Assembly: GCA_023412805.1 (NCBI GenBank)
Contig: JAEZRM010000042.1
Coordinates: forward strand, 62,001 to 126,000
DNA from: Pseudomonadota bacterium
GTDB taxonomy: Bacteria > Pseudomonadota > Alphaproteobacteria > Rhizobiales > Hyphomicrobiaceae
Reading direction: 5' to 3'
DNA length: 64,000 nucleotides
The translations under genes and the position numbers were made by a program. Shown piece after piece: positions 15,628 to 25,161 of the stretch. The notes beneath the pieces are model-generated. The model saw only the letters and a program-made list of their open reading frames with translations. It was not told the DNA's origin and searched no databases. The first letter of the stretch is position 1. Each line of letters opens with the position of its first letter.

Positions 15628-15945
15628 ATGGCTGAATATGCCGCCCGCAAGAACCCGGACCGCTGCCCGACGCATCCTGGAGCGCTTCTCCGTGAGGATG
15701 TGCTGCCGGCGCTGGGCGTGTCCGTCACAGAAGCAGCGCGACGCATCAACGTGACGCGCCAGACGCTACATCGGCTACTCTCGGAGACGACCTCCGTGAC
15801 GCCCGAGATGGCGCTCAGGCTCGGACGCTTCTGCGGCAACGGTCCTGGGCTTTGGCTCCGGATGCAGGAGGCCTATGACCTCTGGCACGCCGAGCGATCA
15901 ATAGGCGCCGAGTTGGCCCGGATCGAACCGGCGCACGTGGCCTAG
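15628..15945 (+). CDS. higA: HigA-family antitoxin, XRE-type HTH
   Basis: The 105-residue protein shows the HigA pattern HPGALLREDVLPALG, a helix-turn-helix at about residues 32-52 (VTEAARRINVTRQTLHRLL) and the FCGNGPGLWLRMQEAYDLW tail. It should bind and neutralise HigB and repress the pair through the palindrome at 15315-15333. AGGAGG lies 7 bases before the ATG. It remains intact while its toxin gene is frameshifted, the expected order of decay for a toxin-antitoxin pair. Confidence 0.93.
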   Translation: MAEYAARKNPDRCPTHPGALLREDVLPALGVSVTEAARRINVTRQTLHRLLSETTSVTPEMALRLGRFCGNGPGLWLRMQEAYDLWHAERSIGAELARIEPAHVA

Positions 15946-16002
15946 CGTTTTTCCTACCGCGACACTATCCTCACTGACATTGCGCGTCGGGGGGGATTGT
16001 GC

Positions 16003-16753
16003 GTGTCGCTATTGGACGAAATTCTTGCATGGCCTCCCTTAGTCGAAGGCGGCGACATCGACGTTCTGAACGGCTACCTCGCAAATAGAGCGAAGCGACT
16101 GATCTCACGCGACGAGGTAGAAGTTGCCCTTAGAGCTTTATGCAGCCAGGAGCTCGTCGAGCGGAGCGGAGCGCAAATATGGCTGTCCGAGCCCGACAGG
16201 CGAGAATTGGATCTCTATGGCCCGCTAAAGCGATGTTGCAGACGTCGACGGTGTTCGAGGGCATCGGCGTTGCCAGTCGCGAGTTCGTTTTTCAGAAGAC
16301 TGCGACAGGCGGGCTTCTCGGCGATGGCCGGCTCTCGCGCCCGGACTTCACGCTCGCGGCAATACGATCCTGGCGCTTCGACCCACAGCGCACCCTTGAG
16401 GTTTACAGCTTCGAAGTGAAGAACCGCGCCGGCGCGTCAGTGTCGGCCGTGTATGAGGCTGTCGCCCATGGCCGCTTTGCTCATCACCCTTATCTCGTCT
16501 GCCCGCGGTCCCGATTCGATCCGGCCTTCAATAGCGAGATCTTCGATGCCTGTGTCCGGGAAGGTATCGGGTTGATCACGTTCGACATTGTCGTACCGAT
16601 CGGTCGCAGCTTCGAAGTCGGGGCAATTCAGGTTGTCCGCCAAGCAGCGAGGCGGTCCCAGACCCTCAATTGGTGGAGCGACACCTCGAGCGCCGACTGT
16701 GCGATGAAAATCGCTCGAAGCTACAGACCTACGCCAAGGGGACGCCGTCGTGA
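16003..16753 (+). pseudogene. Winged-helix plus PD-(D/E)XK-like nuclease protein, two frameshifts
   Basis: Three frames together give one protein of about 250 residues. Frame 1 from GTG 16003 (GGGGG upstream; TTG 15997 is possible) encodes a winged-helix-like domain (RLISRDEVEVALRALCSQELVE) up to DLYGPLK near 16230. A one-base deletion there moves the sequence to AMLQTSTVFEGIGVASREF, with RPDFTLAAI and SFEVKNRAG, a D-x(n)-ExK pattern like PD-(D/E)XK nucleases, and HPYLVCPRSRF. Near 16655 a second -1 shift leads to PDPQLVERHLERRLCDENRSK and the stop TGA at 16751-16753. That stop overlaps the ParA GTG start as GTGA, so the two were once coupled. No named family is recognised and nuclease activity is inferred from the motif only. 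Confidence 0.6.
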
Positions 16754-17574
16754 GTGGCAAGGTCGTCAGCATCGTCAACCGGAAGGGCGGCGTCGGCAAG
16801 ACAACTCTGACACTCGCTCTCGCAGACACATTCGTCGGCGAGACGGAGCAACCCTATGATCCGGCGCGACCGGTTGTCGTGGCGGTGGACCTCGATCCTC
16901 AGGCCAGCCTGACGCGGGCACTACTCTACGATTCAAGCGGGCCTAGTGAGGGTGGCCGTCTCAAGGCCGCGCTGGACGAGGGAAGAACACTCGCCAGCGC
17001 GATCGATGATCGTTTAAGGCGAGGGCAGCGGCGCCTTGAGGAATACCTTACCCACGGCGTCGGTCCGGCAGGCTTCACCTATTCGCTCTTGGCCAACGAA
17101 GCTCGTGCTTGGGATGTGGAGCGCAAAGGGCTCCGGAAACCCGGGGAAGCGAAGCTGAAAGCTGCCTTGACCGAAGTGATTGACGAGTTGGCCCGCTCGT
17201 ATCGCTATGTACTCATCGATGCGCCGCCGGGACAGACAGCCCTCGCGGAGGCGGCCATTCAACGATCGGATTTGCTGCTGTGTCCCATTGCCCCAGACCA
17301 CCTGTCGTTCTGGGGGCTCGAGTCGTTTGATGAGTACCTTCGCGAGCTGTTCGGCGGAAGCAATTCGCAGCCTCCAGCTCGATTTGTCTTCACCAAGTTC
17401 AAGGCAAGTTCGATGCCGATGGCTCGGGCGAAGTCGTCGGCGAAGCCTGCAAGAGCGGCATTGGCTCGTTTAAGGGCCTGCACTATCCCGCAAGTGACAT
17501 ACCTCAGCAGGCACGCGCACTTTATCGGCGCAATCTCCTGCGCATCATCACCGACGTTAACGCCACGCCCGTAA
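16750..17574 (+). pseudogene. ParA/MinD-type ATPase, C-terminus replaced
   Basis: From GTG 16750 the first about 216 residues are a ParA-type ATPase: deviant Walker A KGGVGKTT, VAVDLDPQASLTR, and VLIDAPPGQTALAEAAIQRSD. Homology stops at PARFVFTKF near 17400. Beyond that point the DNA encodes part of a bacteriophytochrome in another frame, so the last about 58 codons to the stop at 17574 are an out-of-frame readout. The usual C-terminal helices are missing. Such ATPases position DNA or protein cargo; with its coupled nuclease-like partner it may have formed a plasmid or defence module. It is not a standard parA because no parB is nearby. Confidence 0.75.
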
Positions 17575-19480
17575 AGATCGCCCCCGCACTCGACGAGTTC
17601 GGAAGGCCGCTGGATCTTTCGTTCTCGATGTTGAGGTCTGTCTCGCCCATTCACATCGAGTACCTTAAAATATGGGCGTCGGCGCGTCGCTGTCCATTTC
17701 GATCATCGTCGATGGGGAGCTATGGGGGCTTTTCGCCTGCCACCACTACGCGCCGCGCATCCCGAGCTTTCAAATGCGCTCGGTCAGCGAGCTGTTTGCG
17801 CAGATGTTCGCCATGCGGCTCGAAAGTCGCGAGCGGCGCGCAATCGTTGAGTACGAGCGGCGGGCGCGTGACATTTCGGATCAGCTCTTGGGCGCTGTGG
17901 CTTCAGATGAGACGTTGCTCAAGGATCCTGACTGGCTTGCCGACATTCTCACGCACGCCATTCCTGCGGACGGTGTCGGCGTGTGGATCAATGGCAGCTA
18001 CGCGTTCTCGGGCCTCACATCTTCGACGGATCTTTTCCGAAAGATTGTGCGCGCGCTCAACGGAACGGCTGCTGGCAAAGTGTTTGCCACTGACCAGCTA
18101 TCTGGCCTTGTGGAGGTCGACCAACAAGATGTTTCAATGGCGGCCGGCTTGCTCGCTATACCAACCTCGCGATCGCCGCGGGACTATGTCGTGCTTTTTC
18201 GCTCGGAGATGATCCGATCCGTGCGATGGGCCGGCGATCCGCATAAACCAGTTGAATACGGGCCGAATGGACCGCGTCTTACGCCGCGGGAAAGCTTTGC
18301 AGAGTGGAAGGAACTTGTGGAAGGGCGGTCGAAGCCTTTCACGTCTTCGGAACTTCGCGTCGCCGAGACTTTGCGTGCGACCCTGATTGAAGTCGTGCTT
18401 CGCCTCGCTGACGAGGCTGCCGCTGAGCGACATCAGGCGAGCGCGCGCCAAGAGCTGCTGATTGCCGAACTCAATCATCGCGTCCGCAATATTTTGGGCG
18501 TGATAAGGGGACTGATCCGGCAATCACAGCCGGACGAAGAGTCTGTCAAGGAGTTCGTGAAGCTCGTGGACGGTCGCATCCACGCACTAGCACGGGCGCA
18601 CAATCAGATTACCGATGACCATTGGGGGCCGGCGCCGCTGCAGGCACTGATCGACGCCGAGCGGGCTGCATTTCCAGATGGTGTCGAGCGGATTGTCGGT
18701 GGTGGCCCTCCTATCCTTCTCAATCCGCAGGCCTACTCCTCTATGGCGCTGGTCGTCCACGAACTCGTAACAAACTCGACAAAGTACGGTAGCCTGTCAG
18801 CCAACGGCTTTGTTGAAGTCGGCTGGCATAGAAATAGCGGCCGCGACCTCATCGTGACGTGGCGCGAGCGTGATGGCCCGCCGGTTCGCCCTCCGAACCG
18901 TAAGGGTTTTGGCACGACAATCATTGAGCGCTCCGTACCCTATGATCTCGGTGGGAATGCCGAAGCTCGCTACAGCGAGAATGGGTTCGAAGCCGAATTC
19001 TGTATTCCTTCGCGCCATGTCTCCGACCCAAAGTCGTTCGCTGGACCAGCCCTCAAGTTCGCACGATCGACGTCAACGCATCCTGTCGAGCCGCCACCGA
19101 AGTTCCTTGCGAACCGAACTGTTATGCTGGTGGAGGGTAGTCTTATTATTTCTCTCGACGCCGAAGACGTGTTGCTCAGGCTCGGCGCAGAGAGCGTGAC
19201 GATACACGCCACGGCTCAGGGAGCTCTCGACCATCTCGAGACAGGAGCGTCATCTGTTGCTGTCCTCGATATCAATCTCGCGGATCGCAACAGCTTTCCC
19301 ATCGCCGACCGGCTCATGGAGCTTGGCATTCCTTTCATGTTCGCGAGCGGCTACGGCGAGCCGGCCTCTCTCCCTATGGAACATCGGAACCGTCAGGTGC
19401 TTCAGAAGCCGTATACGCTAGAGAACATGGCGAGCGCCCTAGCGGAACTACTCAGCAGTCTATCGGACTATAATCAATAG
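17406..19480 (+). pseudogene. Bacteriophytochrome fragment: partial GAF, PHY, HWE kinase, receiver
   Basis: Frame 0 from 17406 reads KFDADGSGEVVGEA, GLHYPASDIPQQARALY and RSVSPIHIEYLK, hallmark GAF sequences of bacteriophytochromes. One A is missing in the run at 17668-17671, and the protein continues in a second frame as MGVGASLSISIIVDGELWGLF. This 602-codon frame (17672-19480) has the GAF end, a PHY domain, an HWE kinase (phospho-His in ELNHRVRN near residue 268, the WRERDG box) and a receiver with AVLDINL near residue 530. The N-terminal PAS domain, the biliverdin Cys and the front of GAF are absent, so normal red/far-red sensing is lost. The kinase part could still be made from ATG 17672. 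Confidence 0.85.
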
Positions 19481-19984
19481 ATCCAAATAGAACTGATCGC
19501 CTCAAGCGATGCGCTCCGCGGAACATGCCGTTCGTCTTCAGGGTCTCGCAGCGGGCATTCGCCGGCTGCACCTTCGGCTTAGCTTCCTTCACCCATGAGG
19601 GGACCAGTCCCATTTGGCTGTCGAGACGCTCCCGCTGCTCGCATCCTTGTCGGTCACGATGACTGGGTAGGTCAGTGAGGGCGCACTATTGAAGCGCGGG
19701 TCGGCAACTTCGCCGACTAAAGGAGGACAAGAAGCGCCGCCTCGGCGATGCCACTATCGATCCGCACCGCATCAATTCCGAGCGGTTCGAGCGGTAATCA
19801 AAAGCCAAGATAGCCGCTCTCCATCGCCGCAATAGCAATGACAGTGACCCTGGTCGCATCTATACTTCCGCTCAGGGCACTGCGAAGTGTGAAAGGCGCA
19901 TTGGACAGCGCTGGGTTCCGGCTACGGGCAGCATGTAAGTCGCAGCCGGGAATCGTGCGCCATAAGCATAGGCAAGTAGAGTTT
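19481..19984. other. Non-coding or degraded stretch inside the island, 504 bases
   Basis: No family is recognisable on either strand. A short tail reading LKEDKKRRLGDATIDPHRIN ends at a stop near 19797 and may be the remnant of a lost gene. The frame of the next gene is open from 19838, but that N-terminal extension looks unlike protein-coding sequence. Confidence 0.45.
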
Positions 19985-22834
19985 ATGGCAATAGTTGATT
20001 TTCGTGCGGCTCCGCCGGGCGTCATTGAATGCGACATTTGCATCGTAGGTGCAGGTCCCGCGGGCTTAACCATTGCACTCCAGTTCGTTGAAACGCAGAT
20101 CCGGGTATGTCTCGTCGAAAGTGGCGGATTGGAACCTGACACCCGCATCAATGATTTGAACGCCATCGAGAATGTGGGATCGCACCGTGTCCCGTCGAGG
20201 GAAACGCGCTGGCGCGGCTTCGGCGGAACCTCTGCGCTGTGGAGCGGTCGCTGCGGTGTATTTGATCCGATCGACTATCAGCGCCGGAACTGGATACCCC
20301 ACAGTGGGTGGCCGATCACAGCGGCGGACCTTGAGGCGTATCATGATCGCGCCGGCCGGGTTCTAGGATTGGGCCCTGCCATTTATCAGGAATTGCAGTC
20401 CTCTATTCTGCAACAGCGCAACACGCATGGCGCATGGGACGCCCACAAACTTCGACCAGTAGTCTGGCAATTCAGCCAGCATGGCGAAGCGTCTGGCGCG
20501 CCACTGAACTACTATGCGAAGGGCTCATCCGAGGAGGCCGGCAATCTCGGAATGCTGCAGCATTCGGGCGCGCCGAAGCCGCGTCATTTCGGCGAAGCCG
20601 CTGCGCCGATCCTTCGGAGCGCTCGAAACATCCATGTTCTGTTGCACGCAAATGCCATCTCGATCGGGACGGACGAGAGAGGTGCGGAAGTGCGCTCGGT
20701 TGCCGTCGCGTCGCTCGATGGGAAGAAGGGCTGTATTGCCGCCCGCCGGGTAGTGCTGGCCTGCGGCGGCATCGACAACGCGCGTCTGCTGCTGAACTCG
20801 CAATCCGCCAATCCAAGAGGGCTTGGCAATCAAACGGATCTCGTCGGCCGATTTCTTACGGATCATCCCTTCTGGCCCATCGCATCCTACCGCGGCAAAG
20901 GCAGCGAGGCTCTCCGGCGCGCATTCGGCCCAATCTGGTACGATCGCCACGGAGCCCGACACGTCTACACGCTCGGCCTCCGCCTCAGCCCCGAATTGCA
21001 GCGCCAGGGACAGCTACTCAATGCTGCCGTCCACATTGTCGAGCTCGGCACGCGGCGGCCGCCCATTTCACATGCAGGCACTGCGCTTCGCCTCGCACGT
21101 CAAGGCAAGTACGGCAGCGAGCTGGTGAATGAGATCACGTCGGCTCTGAGTAATCCGTCAGCGCTCGCCTCGGGCATCTACTCGCGGTACATATTCAACG
21201 AGCCGGCGCTGACCTTCCCCGATCTCGTGCAGTTCGGCGTCGGCGTCGAGCAAGTTCCCGATCCTGACAGCCGCATCCTGCTGTCCGACGAGCGCGATGC
21301 CGTAGGTATGCCGCGTGCCAAGCTCGACTGGCGCATATCGGATCGCGAGTTTGCAACAGCAAAGCGGATAGCAGAGGTCTTGAAGTCGGAGTTTGATAGA
21401 CTCGGTTACGAGCCTCCTGAATTTGCAGACTGGCTCAATGACAACTCAGGTGCATTTCGCGGACTGATCCACGACATGGCCCATCCCATGGGCACGACAC
21501 GCATGTCTGCCGACGCCGCCACAGGCGTCGTCGACGCAAATTGTCAGGTCCATGGCGTGTCGGGCTTGTACGTCGCGGGCAGCTCTGTGTTCACGACCTC
21601 GGGCTACATGAATCCGACACTGATGATCGTAAGCCTTAGTCTGAGGCTGGCCGATCACCTTAAATCTGCGCTGGAGGCGATACCAGTGTCCCAATCGCTC
21701 GCGAGCACGCCGCTCAAGGTCGATAGTCGCCGGCTCCGCGTTGGTCTCGTCGGCAGCGGGGAGCGCGTACGCTCGATCTATCTGCCCATTCTCCAAGCGC
21801 TCGAACGCGATTTCGAGATCGTGGGCTTCACCACCCGGAGTGCCGACAAGGCAGCAATCTTGGCAAGCGAAACCCACCTCGCACCCTTCGACAGTTCGGC
21901 AGCTCTCGTAGCCGCACAGAAGCCGGATCTCCTCATTGCTGCCGTCGCAGGGATTGATCATGTGCTACCGGGTCTTCTGGACCTTGGCACTCCACTCTTC
22001 ATCGAGACGCCATTCTGCTGGAGCCTTCGCTACGGGCGCGAATCCCTTCAGCGCATCAAGAAGAGCGGCTTTTTGTTGGGTGTCGCCGAGCAGACGCCGT
22101 ATTTGCCTGTCGAACAACTCAAGCGGCTCCTCCTCGATCATGGCCTTCTCGGCGCCGTCGTTTCGGTCCACAATGACTTCGCGGTGTTCGACTATCACGG
22201 CGTAGCCGCGCTCAAGGCCTATCTCGGGCGTGAGCAGAAGCCAGCAAGCGTAAGCGCGACGCGCATCGAACATCCATTCAGGCGCGCCGGCGAGATTGTC
22301 AATGATGCCTGGACTCTTGGAACCTTGACGTGCGCTGATGGCTGTACGCTCGTGCATCACTATAGCGACCAGTACTTCATGTCTGAGCTCCGTCAGCCAA
22401 AGATGCTTCGCCTCTATGGTAGTTCGGGCTCCATCGTCGACGACGTGGTGAGCTTCGAAGGCGAGAATGGCGCCATCACGCACGCCCCTATCAGGCGCGA
22501 GTTGCGCAACGGGCGACTTCACACACTAGCGGTCAAGACCCCGCTCGGGGAGATTTCGTGGTGCAATCCCTTTGCCGAGCACGACTTTGACGATGAGCGC
22601 ATCGGGGTAGCAACGTCACTTCAGAAGATGAAGAACGCCGTGTTGTTCGGCGGCGCGTCGCCCTACAGTGCCGATAACGGCTATAATGACATGGAGCTGT
22701 TGACGGCAATGCGGTATTCGTCGTCGCGCGGTGGTGCCCCCGTAAAATTGCCGCTTCGAGAAGTCGATGCTGTTCTCAATGCCGTCAGATCGCGACTTCA
22801 GCGCCTTAAAGCCCGAGAGCGGCGCGCCCGTTGA
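19985..22834 (+). CDS. GMC-family flavoprotein fused to a Gfo/Idh/MocA-like oxidoreductase
   Basis: The protein of about 949 residues joins two oxidoreductases. Residues 1 to about 560 are GMC-type: FAD-binding CIVGAGPAGLTIAL, GGTSALWSGRCG, and C-terminal HPMGTTRM with NCQVHGVSGLYVAGSSVF and the active-site Asn in YMNPTLMIV. From about residue 580 a second Rossmann fold starts (RRLRVGLVGSGERVRSIYLP) and continues as a Gfo/Idh/MocA-like domain to about 930. The catalytic EKP motif of that family reads ETP here (LFIETPFCW), so the usual lysine is missing. ATG 19985 begins just before the FAD domain. This is the largest undamaged gene in the island. Sugar or cyclitol oxidation is a plausible but unproven role. 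Confidence 0.8.
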   Translation: MAIVDFRAAPPGVIECDICIVGAGPAGLTIALQFVETQIRVCLVESGGLEPDTRINDLNAIENVGSHRVPSRETRWRGFGGTSALWSGRCGVFDPIDYQRRNWIPHSGWPITAADLEAYHDRAGRVLGLGPAIYQELQSSILQQRNTHGAWDAHKLRPVVWQFSQHGEASGAPLNYYAKGSSEEAGNLGMLQHSGAPKPRHFGEAAAPILRSARNIHVLLHANAISIGTDERGAEVRSVAVASLDGKKGCIAARRVVLACGGIDNARLLLNSQSANPRGLGNQTDLVGRFLTDHPFWPIASYRGKGSEALRRAFGPIWYDRHGARHVYTLGLRLSPELQRQGQLLNAAVHIVELGTRRPPISHAGTALRLARQGKYGSELVNEITSALSNPSALASGIYSRYIFNEPALTFPDLVQFGVGVEQVPDPDSRILLSDERDAVGMPRAKLDWRISDREFATAKRIAEVLKSEFDRLGYEPPEFADWLNDNSGAFRGLIHDMAHPMGTTRMSADAATGVVDANCQVHGVSGLYVAGSSVFTTSGYMNPTLMIVSLSLRLADHLKSALEAIPVSQSLASTPLKVDSRRLRVGLVGSGERVRSIYLPILQALERDFEIVGFTTRSADKAAILASETHLAPFDSSAALVAAQKPDLLIAAVAGIDHVLPGLLDLGTPLFIETPFCWSLRYGRESLQRIKKSGFLLGVAEQTPYLPVEQLKRLLLDHGLLGAVVSVHNDFAVFDYHGVAALKAYLGREQKPASVSATRIEHPFRRAGEIVNDAWTLGTLTCADGCTLVHHYSDQYFMSELRQPKMLRLYGSSGSIVDDVVSFEGENGAITHAPIRRELRNGRLHTLAVKTPLGEISWCNPFAEHDFDDERIGVATSLQKMKNAVLFGGASPYSADNGYNDMELLTAMRYSSSRGGAPVKLPLREVDAVLNAVRSRLQRLKARERRAR

Positions 22835-22886
22835 GCTTGAGCCTACGAGCCATCCTTTGGCAATCGAACAGAGGGAGGGCATCACT

Positions 22887-22976
22887 ATGGATCGCGACCT
22901 GGATGATCCGTCGTTCGTCGGGTATCTCGATGAACTCTGCGCTCAAGCGAACGCGGTGCGCGAGTTTGCGGGGTGA
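22887..22976 (+). CDS. Small acidic ORF, unknown
   Basis: This encodes 29 residues rich in Asp/Glu (MDRDLDDPSFVGYLDELCAQ) with AGGGAGG 7 bases before the ATG, starting 52 bases after the fusion gene. No family is recognised. It may be a true small protein or the remaining N-terminus of a broken gene; the ribosome-binding site is the only positive evidence. Confidence 0.35.
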   Translation: MDRDLDDPSFVGYLDELCAQANAVREFAG

Positions 22977-23132
22977 AGCCAAGAAGCGGGACGCCAGCGG
23001 GTAACTGGTCCACTGAGCCGACGTGCGCAATCCCAAAGACGGGGCCTGGAAGCCGGCGACGCTCGCAGGCTCGCGCCGCACGCCGAAAGGCTCTGGCTTA
23101 TCTGCAATGCCTGCCAGCGCAGCTACATCGTC

Positions 23133-23399
23133 ATGCGCGATGAGTTCGTAGCTTTCCACCGGCTCGATGGATCGACGACATTCGCGCTCGTCAACAAGCG
23201 GCTGCGCTGCGTCAGGTGCGGCGAGAAGAGCGGCCAGTGTCGCTCTGAGACACACGGAAGCGAGAGTCAGAAAGCGTATCCCATCGTGGGCTCGCCGGTG
23301 GAAGGACCGCAGCCAGTGCGAAGGATCCTGCAAGCGCCTTATGAACCGCGGCGGGCGATCTGGCCAGAGATTAGCGACGATGAGCAGATCAAGTTCTGA
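23133..23399 (+). CDS. Putative zinc-ribbon protein or gene remnant
   Basis: The frame encodes CVRCGEKSGQCR, and an upstream part of the same open frame, before ATG 23133, encodes ICNACQRSY (from about 23100). The two CxxC knuckles suggest one zinc-binding ribbon of about 100 residues whose start is unclear or lost. No closer family is recognised. It lies in the damaged part of the island, so decay is likely. Confidence 0.35.
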   Translation: MRDEFVAFHRLDGSTTFALVNKRLRCVRCGEKSGQCRSETHGSESQKAYPIVGSPVEGPQPVRRILQAPYEPRRAIWPEISDDEQIKF

Positions 23400-23644
23400 T
23401 CAAGGCGCGACCCGGCTCCAGACATCACACTCTTGTGGCCCTGACGGATGCGCTCCATCGTCATATGGCAGCATGGCGAAGTATCAATCGATTTCGAGGC
23501 GATCCCACACTCGGCGACTTCTTAGGGCGCGAGGCCGGGGCATCTGATTGCTTTTGACGAGAGCATCTATTCGATGAGCCATCGGACGCGCAGCGCCGGT
23601 GGCTTCGTCCGCCGTGTGCAGCCCCCGCGGCTCGCAGGCGGCGT

Positions 23645-24148
23645 GTGACGAGGGAAACAGGCGACACCGTTTTTATCTCAGTTCGCGAAGGCCCCGATGC
23701 CATTTGCCTGGATCGGCAAATCGGCGACTATCCTATCAAGACGCTAACCCTCAATATCGGCGACCGGCGCCCGCTCGGCGTTGGTGCCGGAAGCCTCATG
23801 CTTCTCGCGGCACTATCGGATACTGAGGTCGCTGCGGCCATTGCAGCAAACGCAGGCAAGCTCGAGACCTACCCCCGGTACTCTCCAGAAATCCTACGTA
23901 AGCTCGTGCAGCGCACGAGAGCCGACGGCTACGCTTATAACGATGGGCGTGTGCTGCGAGCGATGAACGCCATCGCCGTACCCGTCACAGATGCGAAGGG
24001 CAACGTCATTGCTACGCTGAGTGTGGCATCGATCGCGCAACGCATGACCAAGAAGCGCATTTCCATGATCGTCAAACTGCTCGAGCACGAAGCTAAGCAG
24101 CTTCGGCATGTGCCGGTAAGCATTCGCCAACAAGGAGAAAACGTCTAA
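23645..24148 (+). pseudogene. IclR-family regulator lacking its DNA-binding domain
   Basis: The 167 codons encode only the IclR effector-binding domain: TRETGDTVFISVREGPDAICLDR, GVGAGSLMLLAAL, GYAYNDGRVLRAMNAIAVPV. The N-terminal winged helix of about 80 residues that binds DNA is absent. The upstream 23400-23644 shows no helix-turn-helix in any frame, although the same frame is open back to about 23558. The stop overlaps the next ATG by one base (TAATG), so the regulator was coupled to the dehydrogenase genes it probably once controlled. Confidence 0.7.
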
Positions 24149-25161
24149 TGGCAGAGGCTCATGCCAGCCACAATCTCGATGTCGATCGTTATCTCGGTCA
24201 GTTCCGGGGAATGTATCGGATAAGGGCATTTGAAATGGCTGCACTTCGTGCCGTCAATGAGAAGCTTGTGCTTGGCGCTGTTCACCCCTCTGTTGGCCAA
24301 GAAGCGGTCTGCGTCGGAGTTTGTGAGAATTTGAGGCGCGATGATCTGCTGCTCTCAACGCATCGCGGACATGGGCACACGATGGCCAAGGGCGCCAGCG
24401 CTGCCGCCATGATGCGGGAGCTCCTTGGACGGCAAGGAGGCACTAATCACGGCAAAGGCGGATCAATGCACATCGCCGACTTCGACGTCGGCATGTTGGG
24501 AGCCAACGGCGTCGTTGCAGCCAACATCAGTATTGCAGCTGGAGCGGCACACGCAATCGCCCTGAAGGGGGATGACAGAATCTTCAGTTGCTTCTTCGGC
24601 GATGGCGCGATCAATCGCGGTCCCTTTCTCGAAGGCTTGAACTGGGCGAAGGTCTATGGACTTCCAGTGCTCTTCGTCTGCGAGGACAATCGTTATTCCG
24701 CCACGACGAAGACCTCGGCGATGACATCGGGTACGGGCGCAGCAGAGAGAGCGCGCAGTCTCGGCATGCCTGCGCGCGAGATCGACGGAAACGATATTGT
24801 CGGCGTCGACCAGACGGCACGCGAGATGGTCTCCGAAATCCGGGCAGATCGCCAACCGCAACTTCTCGTGGCGAGCACGTACCGGCTGCTAGGACATGCA
24901 GGCGCTGATCGTGGGCTGAACTATCGATCAGGCGACGAGGTCGATGCGCAATGGGCGCATGAGCCGATTAGCCGCTGTGCTGTGTTGCTGAAGGCCGCCG
25001 GCGTCAAAGATGACGTCCTGGCGTCAATCCAGCAGGAAGCCGAAGCGGAAATGCAGGCCGCACTTGATGAGGCGAAGAAGGCGCCATGGCCAGCGCCCGA
25101 AATTGCGTACGACGACGTGCAGGATGTCGGCGCGGAAATGTGGAGCGAGCGCCGTGGCTGA
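24148..25161 (+). CDS. Thiamine-diphosphate-dependent dehydrogenase E1 component, alpha subunit
   Basis: The 337-residue protein has the E1-alpha pattern: YRIRAFEMAALRAV, HPSVGQEAVCVGV, GRQGGTNHGKGGSMHI and the thiamine-diphosphate motif GDGAINRGPFLEGLNWAKVYGLPVLFVCEDN (GDG to N). It resembles AcoA/PdhA-type subunits that decarboxylate acetoin or a 2-oxo acid and pass the acyl group to a lipoyl E2. AAGGAG precedes the ATG. It overlaps the beta gene start by 8 bases, but that gene is cut short, so a functional E1 heterotetramer cannot be made locally. Confidence 0.88.
   Translation: MAEAHASHNLDVDRYLGQFRGMYRIRAFEMAALRAVNEKLVLGAVHPSVGQEAVCVGVCENLRRDDLLLSTHRGHGHTMAKGASAAAMMRELLGRQGGTNHGKGGSMHIADFDVGMLGANGVVAANISIAAGAAHAIALKGDDRIFSCFFGDGAINRGPFLEGLNWAKVYGLPVLFVCEDNRYSATTKTSAMTSGTGAAERARSLGMPAREIDGNDIVGVDQTAREMVSEIRADRQPQLLVASTYRLLGHAGADRGLNYRSGDEVDAQWAHEPISRCAVLLKAAGVKDDVLASIQQEAEAEMQAALDEAKKAPWPAPEIAYDDVQDVGAEMWSERRG

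Noticed and set aside
16437..16829. Minus-strand ORF of 130 codons in the nuclease-like region
   Set aside because: Shadow of the frameshifted plus-strand gene and of the ParA start.
17628..18212. ORF of 194 codons overlapping the phytochrome kinase
   Set aside because: Its first part (RSVSPIHIEYLK) is real GAF sequence, but after 17670 it runs out of frame; it is covered by the pseudogene entry.
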